NCBI GenBank assembly: GCA_020073465.1 | Contig: JAIQFC010000011.1 | Location: forward strand, 1 to 64,000 | DNA: 64,000 nt | Direction of reading: 5' to 3' | From: Terriglobia bacterium | Lineage (GTDB): Bacteria > Acidobacteriota > Terriglobia > Terriglobales > Acidobacteriaceae | Part shown: one piece after another, positions 8,392 to 16,567 of the stretch | How the letters are laid out: the number at the start of each line of letters is the position of its first letter | Numbering within the stretch: position 1 is the first letter of the stretch | Notes under the pieces: model-generated | Databases searched by the model: none | What the model saw: the letters and a program-made list of their open reading frames with translations, nothing else | Told to the model about the DNA's origin: nothing | Made by a program: the position numbers and the translations under genes

Positions 8392-8853
8392 ATGGCCAAG
8401 AAGCCGACTGTAGCCGACGCTCAACTGATTCTCCAGCTTTACGATTTGCGCCGCGAGGCGGAGATGCGCAAAGCCCGCAACTGGTGGGTCGTCGAATTCT
8501 TTCCAGAGAGCGTCGACGACCTCCAGAAGATTTCCGGGGCGATGGGCTCCCAGGAGAACAACTGGTTTCGGCAGGTGCTGGGCTACTGGGGGATGGCGAC
8601 ATCGTTTGTTCTCCAGGGCGTTCTGAGCGAGGAATTGTTCCTGCAGCCCGCTTTCAGCGGTGAGATGTTCCTGATTTTCGCCAAGGTCCAACCGTTCCTG
8701 AAGGAATGGCGCGAGAAGTTCGCAGATCCGCAGATCATGCGCAATGTCGAACTTGTGGCCACCCGCACGAAGTTCGGGCGAGAGCGCCTGCAATTCCTGG
8801 CCAAGCGCGTCGAGACGATGCGCCAGAAGAGGGCGGAGCGCAAAGCAAGCTAG
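8392..8853 (+). CDS. Conserved hypothetical protein, 153 residues
   Basis: Predicted to be largely helical and cytosolic, with no signal peptide. The start ATG has a good Shine-Dalgarno site (GGAGGAA, about 7 bases upstream). Notable features are a Trp-rich motif NWWVVEFFPESVDDLQ near residues 28-43, a GYWGMATSFVLQGVL segment that could be a buried helix, and a basic C-terminus. It follows topA by 88 bases on the same strand and may share its transcript. I do not recognise a named domain; it resembles proteins annotated hypothetical in Acidobacteriota. Confidence 0.7.
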   Translation: MAKKPTVADAQLILQLYDLRREAEMRKARNWWVVEFFPESVDDLQKISGAMGSQENNWFRQVLGYWGMATSFVLQGVLSEELFLQPAFSGEMFLIFAKVQPFLKEWREKFADPQIMRNVELVATRTKFGRERLQFLAKRVETMRQKRAERKAS

Positions 8854-8902
8854 ACAGCATTCCTCCGCACCGGCACCCGCGGCTCTGTTATCCTAGGCCG
8901 TT

Positions 8903-9076
8903 GTGCGGATGATCTGGTGGTTCCTGATCCTGGGTGTGAGTACCCTGGTCGTAGTGTGCGTTGCCATCGCCCTGTATATGCGCTTGCGGCGTCACCTGCG
9001 TCGAGCCCATGCAGCCCACGAAGGAACCATGAGCGAAGTGGAACGGGAGCGTCAGTCGGGCACGATCGAGCACTGA
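8903..9076 (+). CDS. Small single-pass membrane protein, 57 residues
   Basis: GTG start with one strongly hydrophobic helix at about residues 4-26 (WWFLILGVSTLVVVCVAIAL), then a basic stretch (RLRRHLRRAH) and an acidic/basic tail ending IEH. The positive cluster after the helix predicts N-out/C-in orientation. It lies between the 153-residue protein and bioY on the same strand, 31 bases before bioY. No Shine-Dalgarno is obvious, but the coherent membrane topology supports a real gene. Function unknown. Confidence 0.5.
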   Translation: MRMIWWFLILGVSTLVVVCVAIALYMRLRRHLRRAHAAHEGTMSEVERERQSGTIEH

Positions 9077-9107
9077 GGATTGGTTCCACAGAGTCGGAGG
9101 TTTTCCC

Positions 9108-9683
9108 TTGTCAAAGTTGGCAGTGTTCAGTACTCCGCAGGAGCGCGCTCTTGACGCAGCGCGGCAAGTGGCGCTTATGGTAGGCGCCAGCCTGTTCGTG
9201 GCGTTGTGTGCGCGCGTCACAATTCCCTTGCCTTCCACTCCTGTTCCGCTAACTGTGCAAAATTTCGGAGTGTTGCTGGTCGGTCTTCTTCTCGGCAGCC
9301 GGCGCGGCTTTGCCGCACTTTTGCTTTATTTGGCGGAAGGGGCAGCGGGGCTGCCGGTGTTTAGTCTAAGCACCGTCGGACTGACGGGCATTGCCCAGAT
9401 CCTCGGCCCGACAGGTGGATATTTGATGGCCTATCCCCTGGCGGCGGCGGCAGCGGGATACATTTTCGAACACGGACGAAAGACCTTTGTGCGCGCGGGA
9501 ATCGCGAGCCTGCTGGGTGACATCGTATTGTTCGCGGGTGGGCTGGGATGGCTGTACGCGCTCACGCATTCGTTGGCAAAAGCGGCTTATCTCGGCCTGT
9601 ACTGGTTCGTCGCCGCGGAAGTGATCAAGGTAATGTTCGCCGCTGCGATTGCAGTCCGCTGGCGCCGCAGCGCAAGACCCTGA
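9108..9683 (+). CDS. bioY: Biotin transporter substrate-binding component BioY
   Basis: 191 residues, TTG start preceded by GGAGG. BioY is the S component of ECF-type biotin transporters, with six membrane helices. Matching motifs are [44 protein letters not shown] and [14 protein letters not shown]. No EcfA or EcfT gene adjoins it, so it probably uses shared energising subunits or works alone, as described for some BioY proteins. No biotin-synthesis gene or BirA site is visible next to it. Confidence 0.93.
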   Translation: MSKLAVFSTPQERALDAARQVALMVGASLFVALCARVTIPLPSTPVPLTVQNFGVLLVGLLLGSRRGFAALLLYLAEGAAGLPVFSLSTVGLTGIAQILGPTGGYLMAYPLAAAAAGYIFEHGRKTFVRAGIASLLGDIVLFAGGLGWLYALTHSLAKAAYLGLYWFVAAEVIKVMFAAAIAVRWRRSARP

Positions 9684-9730
9684 GATGTCAACATAAGCTC
9701 TTCCCAGATGGAGTTGGAGTTTTCTACGTC

Positions 9731-10618
9731 ATGATCCCTGTTTCCGAACAAACAACCAAGAACCCGTCCAATACGGCATCTCCCGACGTGCGCGAGATTA
9801 CGATCGCGCACAGCCCGGACTCCGACGACGCCTTCATGTTTTACGGGCTGGCCACCAACAAGGTGCGCGTCCAGGGATTGCGGTTCACGCATACCCTCTG
9901 CGATATCCAGACGCTGAATCAAAAGGCGCATGATGGCGTCTACGACGTCACTGCAATTTCCTTTCACGCGTATCCCTACATCCAGGACAAATACGCTCTG
10001 ATGGCTTGTGGCGGCAGCGTGGGCGAAGGCTATGGCCCGATGATCGTCTCGCCGCGTCCGTTCACACAAAGCGAGGTCAAGAAAAAGCGCATTGCCGTCC
10101 CCGGCACACTGACCACAGCGTATCTTGCATTACACCTCTTCGCTCCAGGCGTGGAGACGGAAGTTGTTCCCTTCGACCAGATCATTCCGCAGGTGCTCGA
10201 GGGCAAGTACGAAGCGGGGCTCATCATCCACGAAGGGCAGTTGACGTATGACAAATCGGGACTGCACCGCATTGTGGATCTTGGAAAGTGGTGGCTGAAG
10301 GTGACCGGCCTGCCGCTGCCGCTGGGTGGAAACGCGATTCGGCGCGCGCTCGGAGCTAATCTCATGACGGCTGTTACCGGCGCTTTGCGCGAGAGCATCC
10401 AGTACGGACTCGATCATCGGGAAGAAGCGCTGTCCTATGCCATGCAGTTCGCCCGCGACCTTGATGTGCAATCGGCAGACAAGTTCGTCGGCATGTACGT
10501 GAACGAGCGCACGCTCGACTACGGCCCCGATGGGCGGGAAGCCGTTCGCCGGCTGCTCGACATGGGCCACAAGGCGGGGATCATTGGGCCGGAAGCGCGC
10601 GTGGATTGGGTGGGGTAA
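9731..10618 (+). CDS. mqnD: 1,4-dihydroxy-6-naphthoate synthase
   Basis: 295 residues from ATG 9731; the frame is open further upstream but overlaps bioY, so that extension is rejected. Motifs fit Mqn[73 protein letters not shown] and [14 protein letters not shown]. The enzyme converts cyclic dehypoxanthine futalosine to 1,4-dihydroxy-6-naphthoate, directly after the MqnC step. It follows bioY by 47 bases. Its TAA is immediately followed by heptamer-like repeats. Confidence 0.93.
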   Translation: MIPVSEQTTKNPSNTASPDVREITIAHSPDSDDAFMFYGLATNKVRVQGLRFTHTLCDIQTLNQKAHDGVYDVTAISFHAYPYIQDKYALMACGGSVGEGYGPMIVSPRPFTQSEVKKKRIAVPGTLTTAYLALHLFAPGVETEVVPFDQIIPQVLEGKYEAGLIIHEGQLTYDKSGLHRIVDLGKWWLKVTGLPLPLGGNAIRRALGANLMTAVTGALRESIQYGLDHREEALSYAMQFARDLDVQSADKFVGMYVNERTLDYGPDGREAVRRLLDMGHKAGIIGPEARVDWVG

Positions 10619-10747
10619 AGCTGCTAGTAGCTAGCTTCTAGCACCGACCTGATGTTGACTCTGGTTTGTCAAGCGTAAAGCGATCTCACCGTCTGCTTCA
10701 ACCCGGAGAGAATGTCCCCAAGTCTCTCTAGGCAGGTGCTAGAAACT
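10619..10747. repeat. Inverted heptamer-like repeat pair between mqnD and the HAD gene
   Basis: Begins on the base after the mqnD stop with AGCTGCT, AGTAGCT, AGCTTCT, AGCACC. The final part, CTTCTAGCACC, is found inverted at about 10735-10745 (GGTGCTAGAA). The units are more degenerate than those at 5307 or 44148. About 85 bases between the arms show no gene. Confidence 0.55.
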
Positions 10748-10765
10748 GTATCGAGGAAGTTACCC

Positions 10766-11479
10766 GTGCCCGCGACAAATAACTCCAACGGCGCGCAGAC
10801 GCTGCTCATCGACGCCGATGACACGCTTTGGGAGAACAACATTTACTTCGAGCGAGCCATTGCTCGGTTCATTTCGTTTCTCAATCATCACGAGTTCTCT
10901 CCCGAGCAGGTGCGTGAGGTCCTGAACGACGTGGAGCGGGAATGCATCGTGAAGCACGGCTACGGCCTGCACAGCTTCGCGCACGCACTGGTCGACACCT
11001 TCGAGAGGCTCAGCGTCGAGCCGGTCACTCCCGAACTGCACGCGCAGATCAACAGCTTTGCGCACACGATCGCCGATCATCCGGTGGAGATTCTGCCCGA
11101 GGTGCCTGAGACCCTGCAGTATCTGAGCGAGCGGCACCACATGATTCTGATGACCAAAGGCGCGATCGCCGAGCAAACCGGAAAAGTCGAGCGATCAGGG
11201 CTCAAGGAATATTTTGCCGCAGTCGAGATCGTTGCCGAGAAGGATGTAGAGGCTTATTCTCGCGCAGTTGAAAAATATCAACTGGAGCACGACTCCACCT
11301 GGATGGTCGGCAATAGCCCGAAGTCCGACATCAATCCCGCGCTGGCTACGGGCTTGCACGCAGTTTTCGTCCCTCACGGCAATACCTGGATTCTTGAGCA
11401 CGAAGAGGTGAACCAAGCCACCCCACCGCAGCAACTGCTGATCGTCGGCAGCTTCGCGGAACTGCGGGAGCATTTCTAG
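10766..11479 (+). CDS. HAD-superfamily hydrolase
   Basis: 237 residues from GTG 10766, which has GAGGAAG seven bases upstream; an in-frame ATG at 10712 lies in the repeat region and is less likely. HAD motif I is DADDTLW (Asp16 nucleophile and Asp18), motif II is LMTKG, and motif IV is a variant GNSPKSDINPAL. The cap is helical and the length fits subfamily IA phosphatases. The substrate cannot be told from sequence. It converges on the epimerase gene and the two stop codons share the four bases CTAG. Confidence 0.85.
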   Translation: MPATNNSNGAQTLLIDADDTLWENNIYFERAIARFISFLNHHEFSPEQVREVLNDVERECIVKHGYGLHSFAHALVDTFERLSVEPVTPELHAQINSFAHTIADHPVEILPEVPETLQYLSERHHMILMTKGAIAEQTGKVERSGLKEYFAAVEIVAEKDVEAYSRAVEKYQLEHDSTWMVGNSPKSDINPALATGLHAVFVPHGNTWILEHEEVNQATPPQQLLIVGSFAELREHF

Positions 11480-12399
11480 GCTTTCACTTCCGCCGCCCGC
11501 TTCAGCTGATCGAAGATCGGAACCGTCTGAAAATCAAATTCCTGCTCGAACCGGCTGGCATCCAGCCGGCGCGGATTCCCAACAGCTTCTTCGTTTCCCA
11601 GTTTGACGTGAATCTTCGGATTCAGCGACTCCACCGCGCTTTTTAACTCTGAAACGATTACCGACTCGCAAGGTGCGTTATAGATCATGTGCGACAGGCG
11701 CGGCGCTTGCAGCAGCAAATTGAGCATTCTCGCCACATCCGCGACATGAAGCAGCAGAACCCTTTCGTGTGCCACAAAGGGGAGCACAATCTCGGCAGCC
11801 TCGCCCGCCTGCAGCCGTTCGAAAATCTCGCTCCGCCACGCTGAGGTAGCCGAACGCGCCCCCTCGCCAACTACACGTCCAATACGCAGGGCAACGAATT
11901 CCAGCCCGTCACGGCTGCGAGAAGCCTCGCCCAATCGTTCGACGTAGAGCTTGGCAGCCCCGTAAAGATCTTCTGGAGCAGCCTGATGCGTTTCGCACAC
12001 GCGATCGTCTGGCGGGCAGGTTCCGTAGACGCTCAACGAACTGCCAAAGACCATCCGCCGCACACCAAAGCGACGCGCCATTTCCAACAGGTTCAGGCTT
12101 CCCAGAATGTTGACCTGCGTCGCTCGCACCGGCTCGCGTTGCGCTGCGGTCGGTAGAATTGCTGCGAGGTGAATGATGGCCTCGATTCGCTCTGCTTCAA
12201 ACACACTCCGCAGCCGTGCCGCATCGCTGATGTCGCACTGAATCTCTCCGCCCGGCGTGGTTCCCGGCTCACCGCCAGCACGCGACTGGTCCAGTGCAAG
12301 CACCCGGTAGCCTTCACGCTGTAAAGGCTTGCACACGGCCTGCCCAATGAATCCGCGGGCTCCCGTAACCAGCACCGCCTGATTTTTCACAGTTTCCAT
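11476..12399 (-). CDS. NAD-dependent epimerase/dehydratase (extended SDR)
   Basis: 307 residues. The nucleotide-binding motif GARGFIG is at residues 13-19, a serine-rich strand MVFGSSLSVYG at about 115-125, and the catalytic YxxxK is Tyr145/Lys149. This is the extended short-chain dehydrogenase fold of nucleotide-sugar epimerases such as GalE. No sugar-specific motif or neighbouring glycan cluster settles the substrate. The ATG has GAGAGG upstream on the minus strand. Divergent from the HD-GYP gene. Confidence 0.87.
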   Translation of the reverse strand: METVKNQAVLVTGARGFIGQAVCKPLQREGYRVLALDQSRAGGEPGTTPGGEIQCDISDAARLRSVFEAERIEAIIHLAAILPTAAQREPVRATQVNILGSLNLLEMARRFGVRRMVFGSSLSVYGTCPPDDRVCETHQAAPEDLYGAAKLYVERLGEASRSRDGLEFVALRIGRVVGEGARSATSAWRSEIFERLQAGEAAEIVLPFVAHERVLLLHVADVARMLNLLLQAPRLSHMIYNAPCESVIVSELKSAVESLNPKIHVKLGNEEAVGNPRRLDASRFEQEFDFQTVPIFDQLKRAAEVKA

Positions 12400-12550
12400 G
12401 GCCCTCTCGTGGTGGGAACCACGCTTGCCAACCTATTTTCATTCTTGCCACTACAGCATCAAACTAACCAACACGCGTTCCTCGCGCGGCGCAATCGCCG
12501 CATGGTACGCTCAATTTGCTCTGGTTCTCGCACTCACTTCGTCCGTGGCC

Positions 12551-13798
12551 GTGCAGACCATCAATTTCCGGCGACTGTTGCGTACAGTCGAAGCACTCTC
12601 CGAGCTAGGGCCCGAACTGACGGCCCAGCGCGAGTTCTCGGAGACGTCGCGGCTTATGCTGTCTGCCATTATGGAAGCAGCAGGGGCGCGCGAAGGCGTG
12701 CTTTTCCTCTTCAACGACAAGCCTGCCATGCTGACGTCCGCCGCTGCTGAGGGATTCGCTCTGATCCCTGAGCCTGCATTCATTCCTCTCCTGCCCAAGC
12801 ATGTGCACGCTCTCACTGCCGCGCGTGGTCCGATCGTGTTGAACGGCTCCACATACTCTGTGTTCCTCAGTTCGAACGGCAACGTTGCCCCGGAGCTGTT
12901 TAAGTGTCTGGCGCCGCTGAAGGCTGCCGGCAAGCTCGCCGGAGTCGTGGCGCTTGGCCGACGCCCCGGCGATGCGCTCTACGAAGACGACGAACTCGAC
13001 GCCATGGAACTGCTGTGCAGTTATGTCGCACTGGCGGTTCAAAATCATGCGCTGACACAAACTATCGCGCAGCGGGTTTCGGAAAACCTGCGGCTGATGG
13101 CGTCCCTGCACGGTTTCTACGATAACGCGCTCGAGGCCTTCGCCACGGCCATCGACGTGAAACACGTTAACATTCACGGCCACTCCCTGCGCGTGGGGCG
13201 CTATGCCGCGGCCATCGGTGAAGCCATGGGGATGGAGCAAAGTGAAGTTGCTGCGCTTCGCAGCGCGGGCTACCTGCACGATATCGGAAAAGTGGCAGTC
13301 GATCGCAGGCTTTTCGGCAAACCTGGAGCACTGGATCCCGAAGAATTCCGCGAGATGGCCGATCACACGGTGGTCGGACACCAGATCGTGAGCAGCGTTC
13401 AGTTTCCATGGCCGAAAATTCCCGAGACCGTCCGCTGGCACCATGAGCGCAGTGATGGAACCGGCTATCCGGACCAACTCTCAATGGACGATCTGCCCAT
13501 GCCGGTTCGGATCGTGGGACTCGCCGACACCTTCGACGCTATGACGAGCATCCGTCCCTACCGCGAACCACTCTCCGTGGGCAGCGCCCTAAGCGACCTC
13601 GTGCGCCTGGCTCCGCAGAAGTATGATCCAAACGTGGTGCAAGCGCTCTTGATCCAGGTACGGCGCGATGCGGTAGGCAGCAACCGCACGCCCTTGCTGG
13701 CGGACCGCATGTCGGTCAACATTGCCCCGACCGACATCGACCACCTCGCCGCCACGCTGCAGCACAAGGTGGCGCGAGCGAAGGCGTATTTGACCTAG
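12551..13798 (+). CDS. GAF domain plus HD-GYP phosphodiesterase-like protein
   Basis: About 415 residues. The N-terminal part (roughly 30-165) reads as a GAF domain; the C-terminal half is HD-GYP, with GYLHDIGK (His243/Asp244) and HHERSDGTGYP (GYP at about 305-307), so the metal site and the GYP signature are present. HD-GYP proteins hydrolyse cyclic di-GMP. The frame is open back to an ATG at 12398 that overlaps the divergent epimerase start by two bases; I prefer GTG 12551 (VQTINFRRLL), because recognisable protein begins there and it leaves room for divergent promoters. No Shine-Dalgarno helps decide. Confidence 0.85.
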   Translation: MQTINFRRLLRTVEALSELGPELTAQREFSETSRLMLSAIMEAAGAREGVLFLFNDKPAMLTSAAAEGFALIPEPAFIPLLPKHVHALTAARGPIVLNGSTYSVFLSSNGNVAPELFKCLAPLKAAGKLAGVVALGRRPGDALYEDDELDAMELLCSYVALAVQNHALTQTIAQRVSENLRLMASLHGFYDNALEAFATAIDVKHVNIHGHSLRVGRYAAAIGEAMGMEQSEVAALRSAGYLHDIGKVAVDRRLFGKPGALDPEEFREMADHTVVGHQIVSSVQFPWPKIPETVRWHHERSDGTGYPDQLSMDDLPMPVRIVGLADTFDAMTSIRPYREPLSVGSALSDLVRLAPQKYDPNVVQALLIQVRRDAVGSNRTPLLADRMSVNIAPTDIDHLAATLQHKVARAKAYLT

Positions 13799-13830
13799 AT
13801 ATTAGCTGCTGGCTATTCACTCTTAGTCTG
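13796..13830. repeat. Degenerate heptamer-like array after the HD-GYP stop
   Basis: TAGATAT, TAGCTGC, TGGCTAT, TCACTCT, TAGTCTG, starting at the stop codon itself. Similar in placement to the other arrays but poorly conserved. Confidence 0.35.
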
Positions 13831-13843
13831 AGGCGCTCGGCCC

Positions 13844-14044
13844 TTGTCTAAACCAACCACCTTCCGGTCGCCAGCCAACGTCAGCCCATTCCCAGATCTA
13901 CGAAGGCGGGACCTGGCGGTGACCACGGATTTCCGCCAGGTAGTCGGAGAGGCGGTGTACCGACACCTAAGGAACAAAGAACTAGCTCAAGTATTCCCCG
14001 GATTTGAGAACCAACCAGGAAAGTTCGTACGGCTATTGGGATGA
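13844..14044 (+). pseudogene. C-terminal remnant of a DUF1501-family protein
   Basis: 66 codons from a TTG. The last 43 residues (AVTTDFRQVVGEAVYRHL, then ELAQVFPGFENQP and a final LLG) match the conserved C-terminal end of DUF1501 secreted proteins, which are normally about 400-500 residues with a twin-arginine signal. The body of the gene is missing, and the codons before the match (SKPTTFRSPANVSPFPD) look unrelated. This is a decayed or truncated gene end, converging on the next gene. Confidence 0.6.
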
Positions 14045-14066
14045 TAACGCAGGTTCAGAGCGACCT

Positions 14067-15017
14067 TTACGTACCGAAATCCTCGTCGATTTCCCGTGCC
14101 ATTGCGCGTAGCTTATCGATGTGCCCCTCAATGAAATAGGCAAAAATCTCGGCGGCAGGCGGACCGGGAATTTCTGATTCCTTCCCTTGAAGGTAGGCTT
14201 GCAACTGGTCCAGCGGATATGCGAGCAGCTCGTAGTGGTACTTTATCGCGTCGTAAGTGTCTATTTGAATGTCGCGAGCTTCCAGGGCACGTCGGTATTC
14301 GGTGAGGGTTGTGCGCACTTGCTCGACGCCCCATACTCCTAGGCCGGCCAAGGGACCTCCCTGGATGTGTTCGTATATTTTCTCGAAGCTGTAGCTCAGG
14401 GAATTGGGGAAAACAGCTTCCAACTTGCTACCGCGAAATTGGGCTTTGTGTTTCAGCTCTGCTTCCCGTAAATCCGTGATCACTCCTGTCAATATCTTCG
14501 TTAGCTCTGCCTCCTGTCCGTGTATGAGATCGTTCAGCCGTATGTGAGTAAACTTGGGGCCATTGGCGGACGCTGACATTATCTGAAGGCTGTTGCGACG
14601 TAGACTCATCTGAACCAGATGGTGAGGTCCACCACCTTCCCGTTGCTTTTTGGTGGGATGCCCGGCGACTGAAACACGCGCAGATCGCACATTATCCAGT
14701 CCTGGGAAGCCGCCCTTGGATCTGCGGGAACCCAGCGCGTCGCAGAGATCAAAGACGGCATCCTGCCGCAACTTTAAGCCTTGGAGAAGGCCGTATGTCT
14801 CCAAATAGAGCTTTCCTTTGTCGCTCGTATCACTCTGCGAGGAGTACGACCTCACAGCCATACTCGTATCCTCTATGAGGTCCATCGCACTGCAAAGCTT
14901 GTTCCACCGCGATTGATTCTTCGCGAGGGATCGTCGCATTCTCGGCTCATTGACGAGGTCTCGAAATACCGAAACCAAATCAATGATGTCGGCTGTGTTT
15001 GGCTTACACGACACCAT
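14067..15017 (-). CDS. Hypothetical protein, 316 residues
   Basis: A mixed helical protein with no signal peptide or membrane helix. Visible features: a helical N-terminus (DIIDLVSVFRDLVNEPRMRR), a central basic Gly/His segment (KKQREGGGPHHLVQM), and a conserved-looking C-terminal half with YSFEKIYEHIQGGPLAGLG and YDAIKYHYELLAYPLDQL. Codon use appears less GC-biased than the surrounding genes, which would fit horizontal acquisition, though I have not counted it. It abuts the Rieske gene (start 15017, next stop 15018) on the same strand. No family recognised. Confidence 0.55.
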   Translation of the reverse strand: MVSCKPNTADIIDLVSVFRDLVNEPRMRRSLAKNQSRWNKLCSAMDLIEDTSMAVRSYSSQSDTSDKGKLYLETYGLLQGLKLRQDAVFDLCDALGSRRSKGGFPGLDNVRSARVSVAGHPTKKQREGGGPHHLVQMSLRRNSLQIMSASANGPKFTHIRLNDLIHGQEAELTKILTGVITDLREAELKHKAQFRGSKLEAVFPNSLSYSFEKIYEHIQGGPLAGLGVWGVEQVRTTLTEYRRALEARDIQIDTYDAIKYHYELLAYPLDQLQAYLQGKESEIPGPPAAEIFAYFIEGHIDKLRAMAREIDEDFGT

Positions 15018-15326
15018 CTAAACCTCGACGATCACGTCGCCGTTCTCGATCTTCAGCGGATAGACAGCCACCTTTGCATTGGCATTGTGGGAAGCCTCGC
15101 CTGTCTTGGGATCCCATTGCCAGCCGTGCCAGGGACACACGACCTTGCCGCCCTCGATCATTCCCTGCCCGAGCGGGCCACCGCGGTGGAGGCAGACATT
15201 GTCCATAGCGCTGTAGCTGCCGTTGAGGTTGGCGATGCAAATGGTCTTGTCGCCGCAGGGGAATTCTTTGGCTTCATCGGTGGCGGGGAGTTCGGATTGG
15301 GTGGTGAGCTTGGTGAATTCAGGCAT
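15018..15326 (-). CDS. Rieske-type [2Fe-2S] ferredoxin
   Basis: 102 residues from MPEF. Both Rieske motifs are complete: C45-x-H47 in VCLHRGGPLG and C64-x2-H67 in VCPWHGWQWD, which ligate a [2Fe-2S] cluster through two Cys and two His. The size fits stand-alone ferredoxins of the NirD or dioxygenase-ferredoxin type. It lies downstream of nuoB with a terminator-like hairpin 9-33 bases before its ATG and no Shine-Dalgarno. An alternative GTG at 15386 would read through the hairpins and is not favoured. Electron partner unknown. Confidence 0.85.
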   Translation of the reverse strand: MPEFTKLTTQSELPATDEAKEFPCGDKTICIANLNGSYSAMDNVCLHRGGPLGQGMIEGGKVVCPWHGWQWDPKTGEASHNANAKVAVYPLKIENGDVIVEV

Positions 15327-15334
15327 CGGCTTCG

Positions 15335-15359
15335 AAAAAAGAGCCGAGCTTTGCTCGGC
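15335..15359 (-). terminator. Rho-independent terminator-like hairpin after nuoB
   Basis: On the minus strand: stem GCCGAGC, loop AAA, GCTCGGC, then TCTTTTTT. It stands between nuoB and the Rieske start, so it could end the nuoB transcript or attenuate the Rieske gene. Confidence 0.6.
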
Positions 15360-15360
15360 C

Positions 15361-15382
15361 GGACGGGCGAGGGCGCCCGTCC
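15361..15382. repeat. GC-rich hairpin repeat between nuoB and the Rieske gene
   Basis: GGACGGGCG, loop AGGG, CGCCCGTCC, preceded by GCC and followed by CCACACG. The element at 37653-37685 has the same ends and loop (GCCGGACC, AGGG, GGTCCCCACACG), so this is a dispersed repeat family. Confidence 0.65.
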
Positions 15383-15392
15383 CCACACGAGT

Positions 15393-15953
<561 letters not shown>

Positions 15954-16077
15954 GGAACCCCTCTGTCAGGTCAGCGAAATGCGCGAGTACAGCCCCACCG
16001 GCGCCTGCAACGGCGTCATTTCCCGCGCCCCTCAGTCTAGGGCCGACCATCGAGGGTGTCAATCGACAGGACAAATC

Positions 16078-16232
16078 GGTAGTGGCTCAGTTTGAGGCCT
16101 GACTGAGGTGGCGATGCACGCGAGATCCCTTCGGCTGCGCTCAGGGCAGGCTCCTCACTTCGCCTGAAGAACGGCTCCGTTCGGGATGACGCCGATAGTA
16201 GTAGTTGTCAGACTCCAAATTGAGCCACTACC
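16078..16232. mobile_element. MITE-like element with 26-bp terminal inverted repeats
   Basis: The ends 16078-16103 and 16207-16232 are inverted copies matching at 22 of 26 positions by hand count (both begin GGTAGTGGCTCA when read inward). The hexamer CAAATC ends at 16077 on the left and occurs at 16235-16240 on the right, a possible target-site duplication with a 2-base offset. The 103-base interior contains a REP-like palindrome (GATCCCTTCGGC to GTTCGGGATGACG) and no open frame. It lies in the 409-base gap between nuoB and the next small gene; the rest of that gap shows nothing else. Confidence 0.5.
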
Positions 16233-16362
16233 GCCAAATCTGGGCCTCCCGCACGAAAACCGCATCGGGGAGGATGGCGCCAAGCGTATACTTCCGGGCA
16301 AGAGTGCGGCGGTTCCGCGCCGACACCCAGGCCGGGCAAACCGGGGATCGGAGAGAATAAAC

Positions 16363-16533
16363 ATGAACTGGAAGAGCAGACTGCTGGTTGGAGTACTCAC
16401 CGCGTTGGCGATGATGGCCCTTACTTATGCGCTGCCGAGAGGAGGTGCATTGCGCGACACAGCCTTGGCGCAGTTTCCAATGACCGCAGGCGTGTGGGCA
16501 ATCTTCGTTTTGCTGTTCGTGAAACTGAAATAG
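16363..16533 (+). CDS. Small membrane protein, 56 residues
   Basis: ATG with GGAGAG about 8 bases upstream. There are two hydrophobic helices: residues 6-23 (RLLVGVLTALAMMALTYA) and 38-54 (FPMTAGVWAIFVLLFV), joined by a short loop and ending KLK. The hairpin topology and ribosome site support a real small inner-membrane protein. No homology recognised. Confidence 0.55.
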   Translation: MNWKSRLLVGVLTALAMMALTYALPRGGALRDTALAQFPMTAGVWAIFVLLFVKLK

Positions 16534-16567
16534 AGCAGCTCCCGTATCTCACGCGAATCCTTTGTCG

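Noticed and set aside
12398-12550. N-terminal extension of the HD-GYP protein from ATG 12398
   Set aside because: Overlaps the divergent gene's start and reads as non-conserved sequence.
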